From positions 1-14,390 of the forward strand of contig CAZIHY010000057.1 in assembly GCA_964539115.1 (NCBI GenBank): DNA of 14,390 nt, read 5' to 3'. Positions 13,174-14,390 of the stretch are shown in pieces. The stretch comes from CAKSXP01 sp964539115 (GTDB lineage Bacteria; Bacillota; Clostridia; Oscillospirales; Oscillospiraceae). The notes beneath the pieces are model-generated. The model saw only the letters and a program-made list of their open reading frames with translations. It made no database searches and had not been told where the DNA came from. Numbering within the stretch: position 1 is the first letter of the stretch; each line of letters opens with the position of its first letter. Position numbers and translations under genes: made by a program.

Positions 13174-14376
13174 ATGGCTAAGCAAATGTTTAACCGCACC
13201 AAGCCCCATGTCAACATCGGCACCATCGGCCACATCGACCACGGCAAGACCACTCTTACCGCAGCTATCACCAAGTATCTTGCTTTCCAGGGCAAGGCTG
13301 ACTACACTGATTACAGCTCCATCGATAAGGCTCCTGAAGAGCGCGAGCGTGGTATCACCATCAACACCGCTCACGTCGAGTATGAGACCGATGCCCGTCA
13401 CTATGCACACGTCGACTGCCCGGGCCACGCCGACTATATCAAGAACATGATCACCGGCGCTGCTCAGATGGACGGTGCTATCCTCGTTATCGCTGCTTCC
13501 GACGGCCCCATGGCTCAGACTCGTGAGCACCTTCTGCTCGCCCGTCAGGTTAACGTTCCTTCTGTTCTGGTTTTCCTGAATAAGTGTGACCAAGTCGACG
13601 ATGAGGAGCTCCTCGAGCTCGTCGAGATGGAAGTCCGCGAGCTGCTGGACTTCTATGGCTTCCCTGGAGATGACACCCCCATCATCCGCGGCAGCGCTCT
13701 GAACGCTCTTGTTTCTGAGTCCACCGATCCCGAGGCTCCCGAGTACGCCTGCATCAAGGAACTAATGGACGCTGTTGACTCTTGGATCCCCACTCCTGAC
13801 CGTAAGGCTGACCAGCCCTTCCTTATGCCTATCGAGGACGTCTTCACCATCACCGGCCGCGGCACTGTTACCACCGGCCGTGTTGAGCGTGGTCGCGTCA
13901 AGATCGGCGACAAGGTTGAGATCGTCGGCCTGAAGGACGAGATCAAGGAGACCACCGTTACCGGTACCGAGATGTTCCACAAGACCCTCGAGTATGCCGA
14001 GGCTGGCGACAATGTCGGTACTCTGCTTCGTGGTATTGCTAAGAACGAGGTCGAGCGCGGCCAGGTCCTTGCTGCTCCCAAAAGCATCAAGCCCCTTCGC
14101 AAGTTCAAGGGCCAGGTTTACGTCCTGTCCAAGGATGAGGGCGGCCGTCACACTCCGTTCTTCAACAACTATCGTCCTCAGTTCTACTTCCGTACCACCG
14201 ACGTTACCGGCGTCATTTCCCTGCCCGAGGGCACTGAGATGTGCATGCCCGGCGACAACGTCGACATGGACGTTGAGCTGATCACCCCGATCGCTATCGA
14301 GGTAGGTCTTCGCTTCGCTATCCGCGAGGGCGGCCGTACCGTCGGTTCCGGTGTTGTTATCGCAATCAACGAGTAA
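13174..14376 (+). CDS. tuf: Translation elongation factor Tu
   Basis: EF-Tu carries aminoacyl-tRNA to the ribosomal A site as a GTP complex. The 400-residue protein has GHIDHGKT (19-26; most homologues read GHVDHGKT), RGITI (59-63), DCPGH (81-85, catalytic His85), NKCD (136-139) and SAL (174-176). Domain 2 contains GRGTVTTGRVERG, and domain 3 contains PFFNNYRPQFYFRTTDVTG and ends SGVVIAINE. The ribosome binding site is AAAGGAGG (13157-13164), 9 nt before the ATG, flanked on both sides by GATATT. It closes the str operon 129 bp after fusA, with structured leader and a possible own promoter. It ends 14 bp before the window edge, so any following gene or terminator is not visible. Confidence 0.99.
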   Translation: MAKQMFNRTKPHVNIGTIGHIDHGKTTLTAAITKYLAFQGKADYTDYSSIDKAPEERERGITINTAHVEYETDARHYAHVDCPGHADYIKNMITGAAQMDGAILVIAASDGPMAQTREHLLLARQVNVPSVLVFLNKCDQVDDEELLELVEMEVRELLDFYGFPGDDTPIIRGSALNALVSESTDPEAPEYACIKELMDAVDSWIPTPDRKADQPFLMPIEDVFTITGRGTVTTGRVERGRVKIGDKVEIVGLKDEIKETTVTGTEMFHKTLEYAEAGDNVGTLLRGIAKNEVERGQVLAAPKSIKPLRKFKGQVYVLSKDEGGRHTPFFNNYRPQFYFRTTDVTGVISLPEGTEMCMPGDNVDMDVELITPIAIEVGLRFAIREGGRTVGSGVVIAINE

Positions 14377-14390
14377 TCACGATCGCAAAT

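Overview
The window is a housekeeping segment of a Bacillota genome, most likely class Clostridia and possibly an Oscillospirales-type gut bacterium (inference). The reasons are: ribosomal protein S12 carries the roughly 13-residue Gram-positive insertion; RpoB and RpoC have Gram-positive architecture without the large proteobacterial insertions; the encoded promoters are sigma-A-like; and the Shine-Dalgarno sites are strong AAAGGAGG types. The gene order rpoB-rpoC-rpsL-rpsG-fusA-tuf is that of the Bacillus/Clostridium rpoBC-str region.

Layout from the left. Positions 1-482 hold poorly recognisable coding sequence: an open frame running in from the window edge, and an overlapping 53-codon ORF that has the better ribosome binding site. 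Positions 534-730 hold a complete minus-strand tRNA-Leu(GAG) unit with promoter, encoded CCA and intrinsic terminator. Positions 754-1956 (minus) encode a polytopic GT-C type glycosyltransferase resembling Gpi18-like mannosyltransferases. The 257-bp gap 1957-2213 is a compact divergent regulatory region: the glycosyltransferase promoter and the rpoB promoter face away from each other and share almost the same -35 bases. A terminator-like hairpin lies at the predicted start of the glycosyltransferase mRNA.

Positions 2214-9689 encode the beta and beta' subunits of RNA polymerase, 3 nt apart. A 244-bp gap follows, with a strong hairpin, an extended -10 promoter and a leader stem-loop. Then comes the str operon: S12, a 150-nt structured spacer, S7, EF-G (6 nt after S7, with its ribosome binding site inside the last S7 codons) and EF-Tu, which is preceded by a 129-nt structured leader with a possible internal promoter. 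All six genes on the plus strand work in transcription or translation elongation and look intact. S7 should start at the GTG at 10495, not at an upstream ATG.

I found no transposon, CRISPR array, defence system or clearly new gene system. The observations most worth a second look are in the non-coding DNA: the overlapping divergent promoters at 2009-2060, two 10-base words shared at similar spacing by the rpoB and rpsL leaders, and the alternative or pseudoknotted structure in the rpsL-rpsG spacer. In the proteins, the notable points are a natural proline at the edge of the rifampicin cluster of RpoB and a very acidic RpoB tail.
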